Shown piece by piece: positions 1 to 11,900 of a stretch of 64,000 nt of DNA. Source of the stretch: Falciphora oryzae. Its lineage: Eukaryota > Ascomycota > Sordariomycetes > Magnaporthales > Magnaporthaceae. The stretch's first letter is position 1, and every line of letters starts with the position of its first letter. The translations under genes were made by a program, and so were the position numbers. The stretch is taken from contig JNVV01000006.1 of assembly GCA_000733355.1 (NCBI GenBank), forward strand, positions 109,615 through 173,614. Direction: 5' to 3'. The notes under the pieces are model-generated. The model was not told the DNA's origin, did no database searches, and was given only the letters and a program-made list of their open reading frames with translations.

Positions 1-169
1 TGCCCAAGTGGAGGTTCTCAGCTCGGATAATCCACTCCTTCAACAGGAGGGTGGAGGACGAGGTATTTGCTTAGAATGGGTATGCGCCTACGTGTGTCCC
101 CTGCGACATATCCGCCCCGTCTGCCCAACCCCCACCTCGCCATCGACGGGGTGAAGGGACAACGAAACA
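1..169. other. Upstream region of KTI12
   Basis: No gene is visible here. It should hold the KTI12 promoter and 5' leader, since the inferred KTI12 start codon is at 170. Confidence 0.5.
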
Positions 170-1301
170 ATGCCGGTGAGTGTTTTGATATCCGAGCAGG
201 CCACCGCGATGGCTGCATGTTGCTGCGCGGACAAGCAGCACCGCGGCGCCGTCTGAGCGGGGACCCCGGCCTAATAACCATGCGCACGCCGCCGCGTCCT
301 TCCGGCCCAAGCTCGTCATGGTCACTGGCTATCCGACCTCTGGGAAGTCGTCGCGGGCAAGGCAACTGCAGGCCGACTTCTCGGAGCGGGTTCTGACGCC
401 GGCCGGCTCCAAGTACCGCGTCCATCTGATCTCGGACCAGACGCTCTCAATCTCGCGCTCCGTCTATGACTTGTCGCCCGACAAGCTCCCGGCCCACACC
501 CGCTCGGCCAACGCCTCGGAGAAGGATGCCAGGGCCGTCATCTCCGCCGCCGTGAGGCGCGCGCTGTCGCCCCGGGACATTGTCATCCTGGACGGCCTCA
601 ACTACATCAAGGGCTGGCGCTACCAGCTCTACTGCGAGGCCAAGAACCTGAGCACGCCCAGCGCCGTGCTGCAGATTGGGTGCAGCGTCGATGTCGCCAG
701 GGGCGTCAACCAGGCGCGGCTGCGGTCCCGCGACGAGGGCCACGGCGCCGCCGACGACGAGCAGGAGGGTCCCTACGAGCCGGCCAACTGGGATAACCTG
801 GTCTACCGCTACGAGGAGCCCAACGCGATGAGCCGCTGGGACAGCCCCTTGTTCGCCCTGGTCTGGGAGGACGATGATACGCGCGCCAAGGAGGTGTTCG
901 GCCAGCTGTGGGACAGCATAGCCGGGGAGGGGAGGAAGCAGGTGGTGCCCAACAACGTAGCCATCCAGAGGGGGACCACCGCCGGAGGGGACCATCTGTA
1001 CCAACTGGACCGCGAAACCCAGGACATCGTCAAGAGGATATTGGAGCTGCAGCCGGAACAGGGCGGCGGGACCCTCAGGTTTCCGCGCGCTGCAGCCGGT
1101 GGCAGCGGGGCTGAGGATGATCTTGTGCTCGAGCTTCCTGCCGCCAAGGTCATGCTGCCGCAGCTCCAGAGGCTGCGGCGAGCCTTCCTCGGCCTGAACA
1201 GGGGTGGCATCGGTCTTAAGGGTGCTGGCAGCATGACGGTTGCCAGAATACGGGAGAGCTTTGTGGGGTACCTCAGCGACTCCTTTCGGGATGAGGAATA
1301 G
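170..1301 (+). CDS. KTI12: Kti12, Elongator-associated P-loop protein
   Basis: Exons are 170..175 and 312..1301, giving 329 aa. Exon 1 is only two codons (Met-Pro), followed by a GTGAGT donor at 176; the acceptor ends at 311. Splicing creates the start MPLVMVTGYPTSGKSSRA, which matches the typical Kti12 N-terminus, whereas starting at the internal ATG (318) would lose part of the first beta strand before the P-loop. The Walker A motif GYPTSGKS is at residues 8-15. Established role of the family: nucleotide-binding accessory factor of the Elongator complex, needed for wobble-uridine modification of tRNA; yeast mutants resist zymocin. The C-terminal half carries the family's conserved tRNA-binding-like region. 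The gene converges with USE1. Identification is confident; the mini-exon is inferred from frame and consensus. Confidence 0.88.
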
Positions 1302-1771
1302 CCGACAGGAATCAAAGAATGACGCACGCCTGCTCCGTAGATTGCCTCTGTGGCTTCGGAAATCGCGCTCTGATATGCACGTAACACGCCATGGTCGTGA
1401 AGATCTGCCGAATCCGACTGAGGTATCTCGCCGGGTGCATGTTCGTAGTTGGTGGCTAGCGGTTGGCGGAACAAGAGGGGGCCAGGCACCATGATCTAGA
1501 TCCACACAGAATCGGGGATGCAGCCTTTCCGCGGGTCGGTTTCTGTGTCGATTTGCGATACCCGGTCTTGACTACGAAAGAGCAAACTCAGGCCCATTGA
1601 AGGCAGGATCCCACAATGTAGACCGAAACTCCCGAGAAAAACGCACCAAACACAAGAAGAAGAAAAAAGGAAGAAAAAAAAAGAAAAATCAGGGCTGGAT
1701 AAGAAGCTAGATGAACCGTGCTTTTATTATTGCCCTGGCGTGGCCTAGACAAACTACTTCGTCCCAAATCC
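1302..1771. other. Convergent intergenic region KTI12/USE1
   Basis: About 470 bp between two convergent stop codons. It contains A-rich stretches near 1640-1690 suited to 3' ends. No gene is seen. Confidence 0.5.
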
Positions 1772-2903
1772 TCAAAATCGAAGCTTGGGCACCACAAAAA
1801 CAAGCAGGATTAGAAACACCATCAGACCATAAACCATTCCGTACAGCTTGAGACGGCCTATGAAGCCCTCACCCTCAGCCATCCTGGTCAAGAACCCCAT
1901 CTGACGAGCGGCGGCTTCAAGGCCTTGCTCGTTCTTGTTGAGGCCCTCTCCGGCGCGCCCGAGGACATGCTTGTCCTCCTCGAGAGAGTTCGAGAATGCC
2001 TGGGAAGACTCCTTCAGAGAAGATGCCATCCTGAGGATCGATTCGGACAAGAGATCATGCTCGGCCCGCTGCTGGTCGAGGATGGATTCGGTGGTGGCCA
2101 CCTGGCTAGTTGAGGGTGGGCGAGCGTCGAGGTTGTCGCCAAACAGGCTGCGGCCTGTGGCGGCGACGGCCGTGTTGCTATCTGACCCCGCCTTTGGCGC
2201 GCGTGACCGCAGCGTTTGGGACGATACGGTTTCAGCCGTTCCAGATGTGGATGGTGGTTGGGGGGTAGGGCTTGTTTGCACCGTTCCGCTTGTTTCCTGC
2301 CCTGTGTTTCTGGGGACGCGGGTGTCGGGTCCCGGTTCTGGCTGGTGTCCGGACGCCGCGCCCGGATGTTTAGCAGGGGGCGGTGGCGCAACCTCGGGGG
2401 ACACTGGGTTGATGTCCAGGCCCACCGCACCGGCCATGCTGCTGCCGCCGGCCTCACCGAGGACATCCTCGTCGTCCTCGTCATCCTCGCCGTCGGCGCG
2501 GTCGACGTGCCTGGCGTCCTGGGCGTCGGCCATCTCGTCCAGGTCCCGGATCCTCTCGGCCAGCTCATCTGTGAGCTCGCGGTTCCGATTCAGGGTTGCC
2601 TGGAGCCCCTGACGCCTGGCATGGACCTTGACCGATAGGGTCTCGTGCTCCAGACTGGTCAGCAGGGCCCGGGCATGCTTTATGCTCTGTGTGCACAGTG
2701 TCAGCGCGCGGGGTGGTATCACGGAGCAAGCGGCTGCCGCTTACGGTATCGACCTTTCGCCTCTCGAACTCGCTCGCCACCAACCTCTGCTGTCGCTCGG
2801 CATCGGCGCGCAGGGTGGACTGCTGGAGCCGGCTGAGCAGCCGGTTCAGTTCTGCGAGCGGGTCCACGGGTCGCGTGGTTGTTAAAGTCGCCGTGGTCGT
2901 CAT
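1772..2903 (-). CDS. USE1: Use1-type ER Qc-SNARE
   Basis: Exons are complement 2903..2745 and 2686..1772 (357 aa). The 58-bp intron has donor GTAAGC, a CTGAC branch site and acceptor CACAG, and joins in phase 0. The N-terminal helix is followed by an acidic Asp/Glu linker and a Pro/Ser/Thr-rich middle. The C-terminal SNARE region runs from about residue 255 (ILDQQRAEHDLLSESILRMA) to the membrane segment LMVFLILLVFVVPKLRF, typical of a tail-anchored protein. The ending VVPKLRF and the block SLEEDKHVLGRA are characteristic of fungal Use1. Known role: SNARE with Sec20, Ufe1 and Sec22 in retrograde Golgi-to-ER fusion. An upstream ATG in frame is not needed; 2903 gives a normal N-terminus. Sec20 was considered but the C-terminus fits Use1 better. 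Confidence 0.85.
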
Positions 2904-3274
2904 GGTAGTAAGCAGCGGATGCAGATGCAGGTTCTGTCGCGGCTTGCATCTGGGTTGTGCACACAGCGACGGCTTGTTGCACGTGTCTTGGTGATGTGTC
3001 CAAGTGCAGTGTTGGGCGAGGCTGACGTAGCCCGATATTGGTTGAGGCCTGGTGTTTTTAGCTGGCTGCCCCTTGGCCCCCGCCTGTATTGAATACCCGT
3101 AGGTGATATGTGGCCCTGTGCTGCCAGTCAAATGGGGCTCCACACACCTAATCCTCGCTGCTTACAGCCCGAAATATTATGGACCCAATCAAATTGAAGC
3201 ATGTCTCAGCAGTCAAATATTTCCACGTGATGTTCCAAGCCCCCAAGCTAGATTCCCGCCAAACAAAGAGAGAA

Positions 3275-3309
<35 letters not shown>

Positions 3310-3352
3310 CCGAAGAAAATCAACGCTATCCCAATGTTACCAGGGCATGAAA
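2904..3352. other. Intergenic, USE1 promoter side
   Basis: About 450 bp between the USE1 start and the inferred stop of the BRCT gene. It holds a 31-nt poly(A) run. No gene is seen. Confidence 0.5.
3278..3308. repeat. Poly(A) homopolymer, 31 nt
   Basis: Uninterrupted A run directly readable in the sequence. It is the longest pure homopolymer I noticed in the window, and its exact length may be affected by sequencing. Confidence 0.9.
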
Positions 3353-4798
3353 TCAATCCAGTTGTGCCGAGGCTTCCTGCTCCATCGTCTCACTGTTCTC
3401 GCTGGCGCCAAGGTCGCCTACAGAAGATGAGCAGGCGGGAGCAGTGCGACCGGCGTCTCCGAGGTCTCCGGTTTGGTCGCACACGCTGGCCGGCGGTGAT
3501 CTAGTCTGAACGGGCGATAAGAGCCTGACGGTTAGTCGGAATTCAGATGCGGATACAATGACTAGCTAATGATGGTGCATGCGTCGACTAGGAAAAAAAG
3601 TGGCAAGTGGACAAACCGGATGGATGTATCTGAAGCACCCTTCCCCGGCACATGTCGGAGCTGCCCGATCCTCCCAGCGCACGCCCGTCTTGTTCAAGAA
3701 GAAGCTCTTGAAGAGGGCGAGCTCGGGCTCGTATGTCTGGCATGAGCCGCTGGGCCTGTAGTAGCTTGTCTGCGAGCTCCCCTTCTTCTTGTAGTGTTTG
3801 GCTGCGAACCAGTACAGATGAGGCTTTGCCCTGGACTCGAAGAGCTAGGTCGAAGGCCAAAGCGTCAGTTCATCTTCCTGGGGCTCTCTAACTATGTGGG
3901 CGGCATCACATCTCGCACAGGGGCCATACCGTCAGGTCGAAACGCTCCCCCAGTATCCCGTGCGCCTCGTCGTCGCGTGATATGGAAGCCTTGCATTGGA
4001 ACCCGGTTGTGTCGGTGTAGACGCGATACATTGCTGGTGCATGCCGGTCAGTCAGAGATCCCGTTGGCTATTTACCAACACGGATATCATGTGGCATCGT
4101 TTGACCGACTATGGGGGTTCGTGGAGTATGTCCTACCCTCGTTGACAAACCTCCCGCCCTCCTCGAGCTCCCTGCCCTTCTCCATCTTTTTTGCCTCCCT
4201 TGCGCTGGCCTCCTCGGCGCGCATGCTGTGTCGCAGCAAGTATCGTCCTTCGCGCAGCAACTTGCCATCCTGGCAGCAGTACCTGTGCGATATGATATTA
4301 ACCTTGCCTCAAAGCCAAGGGGTTGGAAGGATTGGGTTTTTTCTTTATCTCATTCTTTTCTCCTTCTCTTTTTCTCTAGGATAGTAACAGAAAGATGGAG
4401 AAGGAAAAAAAAAGACTGGCCCAACGCAGAACTCACTCGAGCCAATCCTTATGGACGACGCGGCATCCTTTTTTGCCCTCGGCAAGCCGGAGCGCTTGCT
4501 TGACTGTAGAAGCTCGACCCGTTAGCATAGCCTCGCGTCATGTAGACCCTCAAGTAGGCCAACTTTGAAGTGCGTATGTGTAAGGTATATACTTCCCTCG
4601 AGGGCCTCGGCTCTTGTACCCATCCTCGGAGCATACCAGATGAGTTGTCGACTCGTCAATTTCTGGGGACAGCTCACCGCCCCGAAGGGTTATCCATGCC
4701 TTAATCTTCTCCTCTGGCCAACCGAGGTCGCCAGCAATAGCTATTTTGAGGCCTAAGAATATCTGCTTGACCTTGGTCTTTGCTGTTCGCCGAGCCAT
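3353..4798 (-). CDS. BRCT-domain protein of unknown function
   Basis: Exons inferred on the minus strand: 4798..4597 (end uncertain), 4503..4437, 4282..4137, 4033..3930, 3844..3617, 3505..3353; summed length 900 nt, 299 aa. All junctions except the first pair in phase with GT-AG sites (donors GTGAGT, GTAGGA, GTATGG, GTTTGT). Residues about 12-95 form a BRCT-like N-terminus (IAIAGDLGW, ELSPEIDESTTHLVCS, then VVHKDWLE). A Lys/Glu-rich helix follows, then a conserved fungal C-terminal block (MYRVYTDTTGF, LFESRAKPHLYWFAAKHYKKKG, ELALFKSFFLNKTG). BRCT domains usually bind phosphopeptides in DNA-damage or chromatin proteins; the function here is unknown. The first junction lacks a canonical in-frame donor at the natural place (see findings), so the gene could be mis-assembled, altered or differently spliced. 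Confidence 0.65.
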
Positions 4799-5321
4799 GT
4801 CTGGATGGCTTACCGGGCTGTCGAAGGAATGGCAAAAGGACCGGCGGCGGTTAGCAATGCGCCGTACTGAGAGGAACTATTTCTTTCTGGCTGGACCCGA
4901 AGGGAAGGAAAAACTGGTGAGGTTAGAGTCTCAGTAACAACGAGAAAGCCCGGAACCACGAGCTCAGTATACCTGCTTGGAATTCGGAGGGTACGAAGTA
5001 CCAATAAATGCGGGTAGAGAGTTATTCTCGTAGAAAGTCGGGATCCATCCAAGGCCAACAAGAAGCACATGCAGATGAGAGCACTACCAAGAATACGGCC
5101 CGACGTCTCGGTCTAAGAGGCAATCATGAGAGGTCGGCTGACCGCCTAAGGTAAGCTGTGCTGCTGACTTCGAGCGGTGAGGTTGTGGGAATCCAAGACT
5201 CGCATGAGTTGCTTGAAATCAAGAGAGTAAGAGAATGAGAGATAACACATTGTCAAAGATTTGTCAAATAGTTCTCTTGCTAGAGGGAGATTGGCCAAAT
5301 ATCAGCCAGGGAGTCTATTCC
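4799..5321. other. Intergenic, BRCT gene promoter side
   Basis: About 520 bp upstream of the BRCT gene and downstream of the TRP stop codon. No ORF with recognisable similarity is seen. Confidence 0.5.
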
Positions 5322-7778
5322 CTATCGGATCCGCTTGGCCACCTCAACAAAGGCCCGTATCTTGGCCAAGCTCTGTACACCACCCTCCTCAACGCCGCTA
5401 CTGACATCAACGCCGACCACGCGGCTGGCATTCTCGCCTAGGGTGGCCACTGTATCTGCAACAGTATCAGGGCTGAGGCCGCCGGCAAGAAGAACTTGCA
5501 AATGATTGTCTCTTTCTAACTCGGACCCCACAGCCGATATGTTGATAGGCCCGCCCGACCCGGAGCCCGAGTCCAGCAGAGGTATCGTATGGTAGCCCCG
5601 AGCGCCGAGACCGGCCTCACCCGGGCGGAACTTACGCACGACAGGGACGGGGATGAGCCGGGCCCACTCGACAGGCTCGCTGCCGTGAAGCTGGACAACA
5701 TCGAGACGGTAGCGTGCCTGCTTCTCCAGCACCTCTGCAAGCGGCTGGTTTTGGAAGACTCCCACAAGCAGTGGCCTCCGCCGACTGAGGGTCTTCTTGC
5801 CAAGGGCGAAAAAGGTATGCACTCCACTGGCAGACGGCGAGGGAGAGGATTCCAGTGCGGCGGGCGCCTCTGAGTGGAGTCCATGAAGCGCACTGGAGAT
5901 GGAGAGGGCGACGTCGTCCGAGACGCAGCGTCTGGCGCTCGGGACTAAGATGATGCCCACGAGGTCTGCCCCAGCCTTTGCGGCTTCAAGAGCAGCCTCG
6001 ACCGTGCGGGTGCCGCATACCTTGACGAGCAGCGGGGTGCTGCTAGGGCTCGAAGGCGGCGACGTGTTGCCGGAGCACAGCTGGCGAATAAAGGAAGGTG
6101 CGTCAGGGGCCCGCATGATGGCTTCTCCGACGAGAACGGCGTTCACCCCGTCCTTCTTGCATGCCAAGACATCATCGTGGGTGTTGATTCCGCTCAGGGC
6201 GCAGAGCACGGTCTGCTGTGGCACCATGGATCTCAGGCGGCTCGTGGTGCTCAGGTCGACCTCGAAGCTTTCGAGGTTCCGGTTGTTGACACCGATTGCT
6301 TTGGCTCCGAGAGCCACGGCCACTGCCGTTTCCTCGGCGTTCTGGACCTCCACCAATGGCTCCATCCCGAGGGAGAGGGAGTACAGGTACAGGCGCTCCA
6401 GCAACGCGCCGTCCAGCATCTTGACGATGAGCAGGACCGTATCGGCGCCAGCTAACCTCGCCTCGAGAATCTGGTACTCGTCGAAGATGAATTCCTTGCG
6501 TAGAATGGCGGGCCGGCCGGGCATGTTTCCGAGAACCTGCCTCACTGCTCTCAGATCCTCGATGCTACCCTTGAACCAGTCGGGCTCGGTGAGCACGGAG
6601 ATGACGCTTGCGCCGGCGAGGGCATACTTGTGGGCCTGGGTGGGCGCGTCGATGTCGATGGCGAAGATACCCTTTGAGGGGGACGCACGCTTGATCTCGG
6701 CCATCAAGGCGACGTCGAAGGGCGACTGTCGGAGGCGGTCGAGAAGGGGCACCAGTGGCGGGGCGGCGTTGAGGCGGTAGGCCGCCTCCAGGTCGGCCAT
6801 TCTCTGGGACGGCAGTAGCTTCTGCGCCGCTACGAGCTCCTTACGACGGGCGTAGATCTTCTGGAGAAGGTTGGGCTTCCCAGGAGCCGGGCCAGGGGCA
6901 GGAGCAAGGGTAGGGACAGTTGCACCGGCAGCAGTACTAGCCTGCAGCAGGTGGGCGTTCTCTTTCCAAGAGCCGTGCTGCAGGCGGACGAAGTTGCGGA
7001 ACATGGCGCGGCCATCAGCGGAGAGGATGCTCTCGGGGTGGAACTGGACGCCCTCGATGGCGTGCTCCCTGTGGCGGACACCCATGATGACGCCCCGAGA
7101 GCCGTCCGGGTTGGCTATCCAGGACGAGACCTCGAGTTCCTCGGGGAGGCTCACGTGGGTGCCGGCCAGCGAGTGATACCTAGTGACGGGCAGCCCCTGG
7201 GCCAGGCCGGCGTAGACGCCCTTGGAGTCGTGGGCCAAGGGAGACGTCTTGCCGTGTAGAATCTCGCCGGCAAAGGTGACGTCGCCGCCATATATGTCGA
7301 TGATGCACTGCCTGATGGGCGGTTCGGGGTGGGAGGCGTCAGCCAGAAGGGCACGGCAGAAGAAGGGCGGACGCGCAGCAGGCAACCCAACGAACCAAGG
7401 AGAAAGAAAGGGACAGAGAAAGAGACAGAGGAGGAGGAGAAGCAAGAGAGCGACTCACTGGCCCATGCAGACACCAAAGATTGGAATCTTGCCGGCAAAG
7501 TGCCTGATGGCATCGCGGCTGACGCCCGAGTCGGTGGCGGGGTGGCCCGGGCCGGGGCTAATGACCAGCTGGGTGGGATTCTTCGCGATCAGCTCGTCGA
7601 GGGTGACCTGGTCATTGCGGAAGACGGAGACGGTGGCACCCTCCAGGACGAGGTACTGGTAGACGTTCCAGGTGAAGGAATCATAGTTGTCGATGAGCAC
7701 GAGGTTGGACGCCGTGGGCACGGGCGGCGCGGGCTCGGGGTGGTTTGGGGAGTGGTCCACAATAGTAGCTGAAGACAT
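5322..7778 (-). CDS. trpC: Trifunctional tryptophan biosynthesis protein (GATase, IGPS, PRAI)
   Basis: Exons are complement 7778..7459 and 7311..5322 (769 aa), with a 147-bp intron splitting the active-site segment GVCMGQ|QC. Domain 1 (about 25-230) is the glutamine amidotransferase of anthranilate synthase: nucleophile Cys104 in GVCMGQ and the His/Glu motif QFHPES. Domain 2 (about 235-510) is indole-3-glycerol-phosphate synthase, with [12 protein letters not shown] and [13 protein letters not shown]. Domain 3 (about 525-769) is phosphoribosylanthranilate isomerase, starting [16 protein letters not shown]. This three-domain order is the filamentous-fungal TRP1/trpC arrangement; the partner anthranilate synthase component I is encoded elsewhere. 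The start at 7778 ([10 protein letters not shown]) is the first ATG in frame. A TGACTCA element 175 bp upstream suggests Gcn4/CPC-1 control. Confidence 0.95.
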
Positions 7779-8993
7779 GGCTGGCTGCGCTTCGGAGGGT
7801 GCGTACCCAGAGAGCTCTTTTACAGCGGGCGTAGCCTTTGAGCGGCGGGAGCGGGCTTCTTTTTTTGGGGTCGAGGGCGTGAGTGAGAGCCTCACAGACG
7901 GAAGAGGGGCGGTCTCTCAACCTGGGCTTGCGCTGGGTGGAAAAGACCCATCTGACTCACTTCCTTATCCCTAGATGTCCCGTCTCCCTAAAGGAGGTCC
8001 CTCCCTGCGTGGGTTAGACTAGGCTGGCCTTACTGGTTTGGGTAGGGTTTTGCTTGCTTGTCTGGTTATGTAAACGTCGACAACCTTTCCTTGGGTTTAT
8101 TAGGTAACCGAGCAGGATCGACGGGGGCTGGTTTGGTTAAAAGACGTTTCCAAGAGCCTTTATTTTCCCAGCTGGTACTCACAACCCCACACTGTAGGGA
8201 GCGACCAGGTGCGAATAGGTGACCAGATTGAACGGCTCCTTTTGGTACACATGCAGTGCCTTTAGACTTAGTTGGAATTATCGCACTCGCAACCCTCCGC
8301 GATGTCAATCCGGTTCTTCCATCCCAGCCAGGCAGCTCACTCAACTGTCTTCAAAAGAGCCTGCCGACAATCCAGGCATCAATTGCACCTCCAGTGCCTG
8401 GGGTGCACGGAAGTGGGGTGGGATGGATACCTACAACATGGCAGCTCTGTGCAGGCACTAAAGCGAGCGTCATGGCGCCAAGGGACCCCATGGAATATCA
8501 ATTGTCGGTGCTGCACCCCCCTGATTGGACGCGGCGCGTCCGTCCACTTCGGCCGACCGCAATTGCTCGAAAGCGCGTCTCAAATTTGATCGCCCCAGTT
8601 GAACGCCGACGCCGACGCCCGCCTCTACCAGCCGCATTCTCCTCGAAGATCCCTGGCCGGCTTGCTCGACGGTGCACCGTGCCTGCCCCGGCTCACAGAG
8701 TCCCAAAAAGACAACTGGGGGTAATTTATCATCCGCGGGAGGCTACCCTGGGACCGCGCGAGCGAGCTCTTCGCCACGCCGCATATATCGGCGCCGACAC
8801 CTGCCTACCTGCCTGCCTGCCGAGCTGGGCACGACTTGGCTCCGCTAGCTGCGCAAAGCCTCTTCTAAGGCTGGCAGCTCAAGATACCTACTTGTAGCTC
8901 ATGGCCGTCGTTTTGCATATCCAAGCCAGCTGATTTCCTCTCGAGGCACTTCTCGATGCGACCGGCCCTGACTGGGCGAGCACTGCATTAGCT
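7779..8993. other. Divergent promoter region TRP/NUP188
   Basis: About 1.2 kb between two divergent start codons. It contains the TGACTCA element near TRP. No additional gene is supported. Confidence 0.6.
7953..7959. promoter_or_regulatory. TGACTCA, Gcn4/CPC-1-type site before TRP
   Basis: A perfect palindromic bZIP heptamer lies 175 bp upstream of the TRP start codon. Gcn4 in yeast and CPC-1/CpcA in filamentous fungi bind this sequence to induce amino-acid biosynthesis genes on starvation. That it works here is inference from sequence and gene identity. Confidence 0.7.
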
Positions 8994-11900
8994 ATGGCTG
9001 CTCCCTCGGACCGCACATATTTTCCTCCTCTCGAGGAGTGTCTGAAGGGGGAAAAGATTCTGCTGTGAGCCCAAGCCCGCCTGTTCGCGTCGCCTCCCAC
9101 ATGCGCCCGCCCTATCACTGACACGGCCCTGCCAAAGCTCCTGGAAGGCTGTCTTTTCTTCTCTGGCCGACCCCGGCCGCCTCTCCTCGCCCGCCGTCTC
9201 GTCCTTCCTCGCCGATCAGTTCGTGGAAGGCCTCCTCAGAGACCCCGCCAAGGTCTTCGAGCCGCCCAGCGCCCAGTCCAAGGCCGAGTTCGAGACAAAA
9301 ACCGCCGCCATCAACGTCACCCCGACTCCCAACGAGACCTTCGACCTCGCCCAGATCAAAAGCGATGCCCTCTGGCTGAGCAAAAGCGTCGCCCTCAGTG
9401 AACCCGCCGCACTGCGCGTCGTCGTCGCCGAATTCCAAGCCCGCAGCGCTAGTCACCTGAGCGGGCCTCTCTCAGTCCAAGATGTGGCAAACGTGCACGA
9501 GATTGTCGGCCAGCACGCCACCCAGGGCGCCGGCCTCCTATCGACCCTCACCGCCGCGAGCCGTGCCGATGCCGAAGCCATCTGGACCGACTTCCAGCGT
9601 GAGGACAGCCGGCGACAGCGCATCCTCCAGACCTATCTGTCCGAGCGCCGACATTTTACTGCCGCCGCCGAGTACACGACAACCCGCATGCTGGAATCTC
9701 CCCCTGCCGGAGAGCAGCCGGAAGCCCAGCAGCGTGAGCTTCTGCAGAAGACCTGCCCCGCCTGGCTGAGCTACCTGTCCGAGTGCATGAAGCGGTCCAT
9801 AGCTGGCCCCGAAGCCAACCTACAGGAGGCCCAGTACCGCACCGAGGCCCTGGCCGTAGACTGGGTCCGGACATGCCTGACCGAATCGACACATGCCGTG
9901 GCCATTATGCTCCAAATACTGGCTGGCGCATCCAAAAACACCTTTGCGCCACCGACGCTTGTCAGCCAGTGGTTCGCCCTTGTCGCCGAGTACGGGTTCC
10001 TCGACGGGCTCTCGCCGGCGGACGAAGGAGTGGCGGAGCTTGCCGTCCCTCTCAAGTGTCTTGTGTGTGCTGTGTCAATGGCGCTGCTCAACCTTCCCAG
10101 GTCAATGGCCTTTCTGGACCAGGATGTGGAGCTCGGAGAGGACGAGGAGGCATATATCCAGGAGGCCGACGTCCTGTCGCAGATACACAACGCGATCCAG
10201 GGCGCGGCGGACAACGGCCTGGCCTCACCAGCGCCCATCATCTTTCTATGGACGCTCCTTCTGCATCGTATGTACTCGGCATACCAGGAGCGCGCCGAGA
10301 GGAGGGACCTGGCACAAAACCAACGCGCTCAGGCCGGCTTCGAACTCGAGGGCCACCCCCAACCTGGCACCGGCCGGCGCAACTCGGCTGGCAGCATCAT
10401 TTCGTTGGAGGCTCGCAGCTACGATCACTTCCTGGTCACAGCCTCCATGTCCCAGGACGTGCAAGTGGCCGAAGGTCTCGCTCTGGCTGCCACTGCTGGC
10501 GGCTTGGTCTACAACGTCCTCGCGAGCTTTGCCTCGTGCGCCGGCAGCGGGTCCGAGGCAGCATTCGCGCCCGAGGTTGGCGCCAGGACACGCTGCGTCT
10601 TCCTAGACCTCCTCAAATTCAGCTTCCCCTTCGTGGGCTACCAGTCGGAGCCGCTGTCATGCCTGTTCGCGATTCTCTCCGAGGACGGCGATGGCCCCGG
10701 CTCCGGGGCCGACTTCCCCGTCGACGTCGTTCTGCAGGACCAGGACCTGCAGGGCTCGTACGTGCGTGAGGCTCTCAACCGATACCCCTACGAGTACCTA
10801 CCCTTCACAACCATGTGCAAGCTCCTGGCTGCTCGTGCAGGTGACGAGGAGTCGTCGGGCATGATGACGGAGCACCTCCTCAGGACGCCGACCCTGACCT
10901 TTATCCTGCCTGACGGTTTCCAGGAATACCAGCTAGTTCAAGAGGAGGAGAACGCGAACGCGATACAGATAACAGAGGACATTCCACTCTTCGAGTCGGC
11001 GTCGTCCCTGTGGAGGCGGCGACCCGACGACCACGAGCCCTTCTACCTAGCAGCGGGCTCCCACGGGCGCTTCATCACGGACAGCGGCAGGCTTGTGGTG
11101 TTCGACTACGAGCACTCGGCGCTGGCGCTGATGGGGAAGCGTCTCGAGGTGTATCTGTCCCCGCATTCTCATAGGTCAATTCTCCAGCCGCTCGGCGCGG
11201 ACGAGGTGGCCGAGACCGTCTCCCTGCTGACCGCCCTGGTCCGCCGCGAGACGAAGACGCAGGGGCCGCAAGCCGGCATATCCATTCTCCAAGAGGCGAG
11301 CAAGGCCGTGTCTCGGACCAAGGACGTGATCGCCATCGTGTGCGGCATTCTTGACGGCGCCATCCAGAACGACACGGCCAGCAGCGAGGCCGCATCCTCC
11401 ATCGCCGTCCTCTCCGAGTGCGTGCGCTTCGTGCACACCGTCTTGCCCCTCTGCCCCGGCCGTGTCTGGTCGTACATGGCCAGGTGCGAGCTTCTCAACA
11501 CGGAGGCTCACGCCGGCAGGCTGTCCCGCATCACAGGCAACGCCGAGCTGAGCGCGGACCGCTTCCGCTTCCTCGACTCCACCATCTGCCTCCTATCGGA
11601 TCTGGTAGATAGCGCGATGGAGAGCTCGGTCCGCCGCAAGGTTGTCATCGCCAAACCAGGCGCTCTGCAGCACAAGGGAAGCGACAGCAGCCTTTGGGTC
11701 GGCATCTCGGACAAGATCCTGGCGCAGGTAGCGCTCTCTATCGCGCAGACGGCCATGGACATGTTTGAAAACTCGTCGGCCTGGAGATACACATCTGACC
11801 TCCACCACAGCGCTATTGTCGGCCATCTCGCGCAGGTGCTGAACAAACTGCTGGTGTACACGTACAGCATCGGCGATTCGAACGAGCGCCTGACCGAGTG

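Noticed and set aside
447..1505. 352-codon open frame on the minus strand
   Set aside because: Antisense to KTI12, with no family resemblance.
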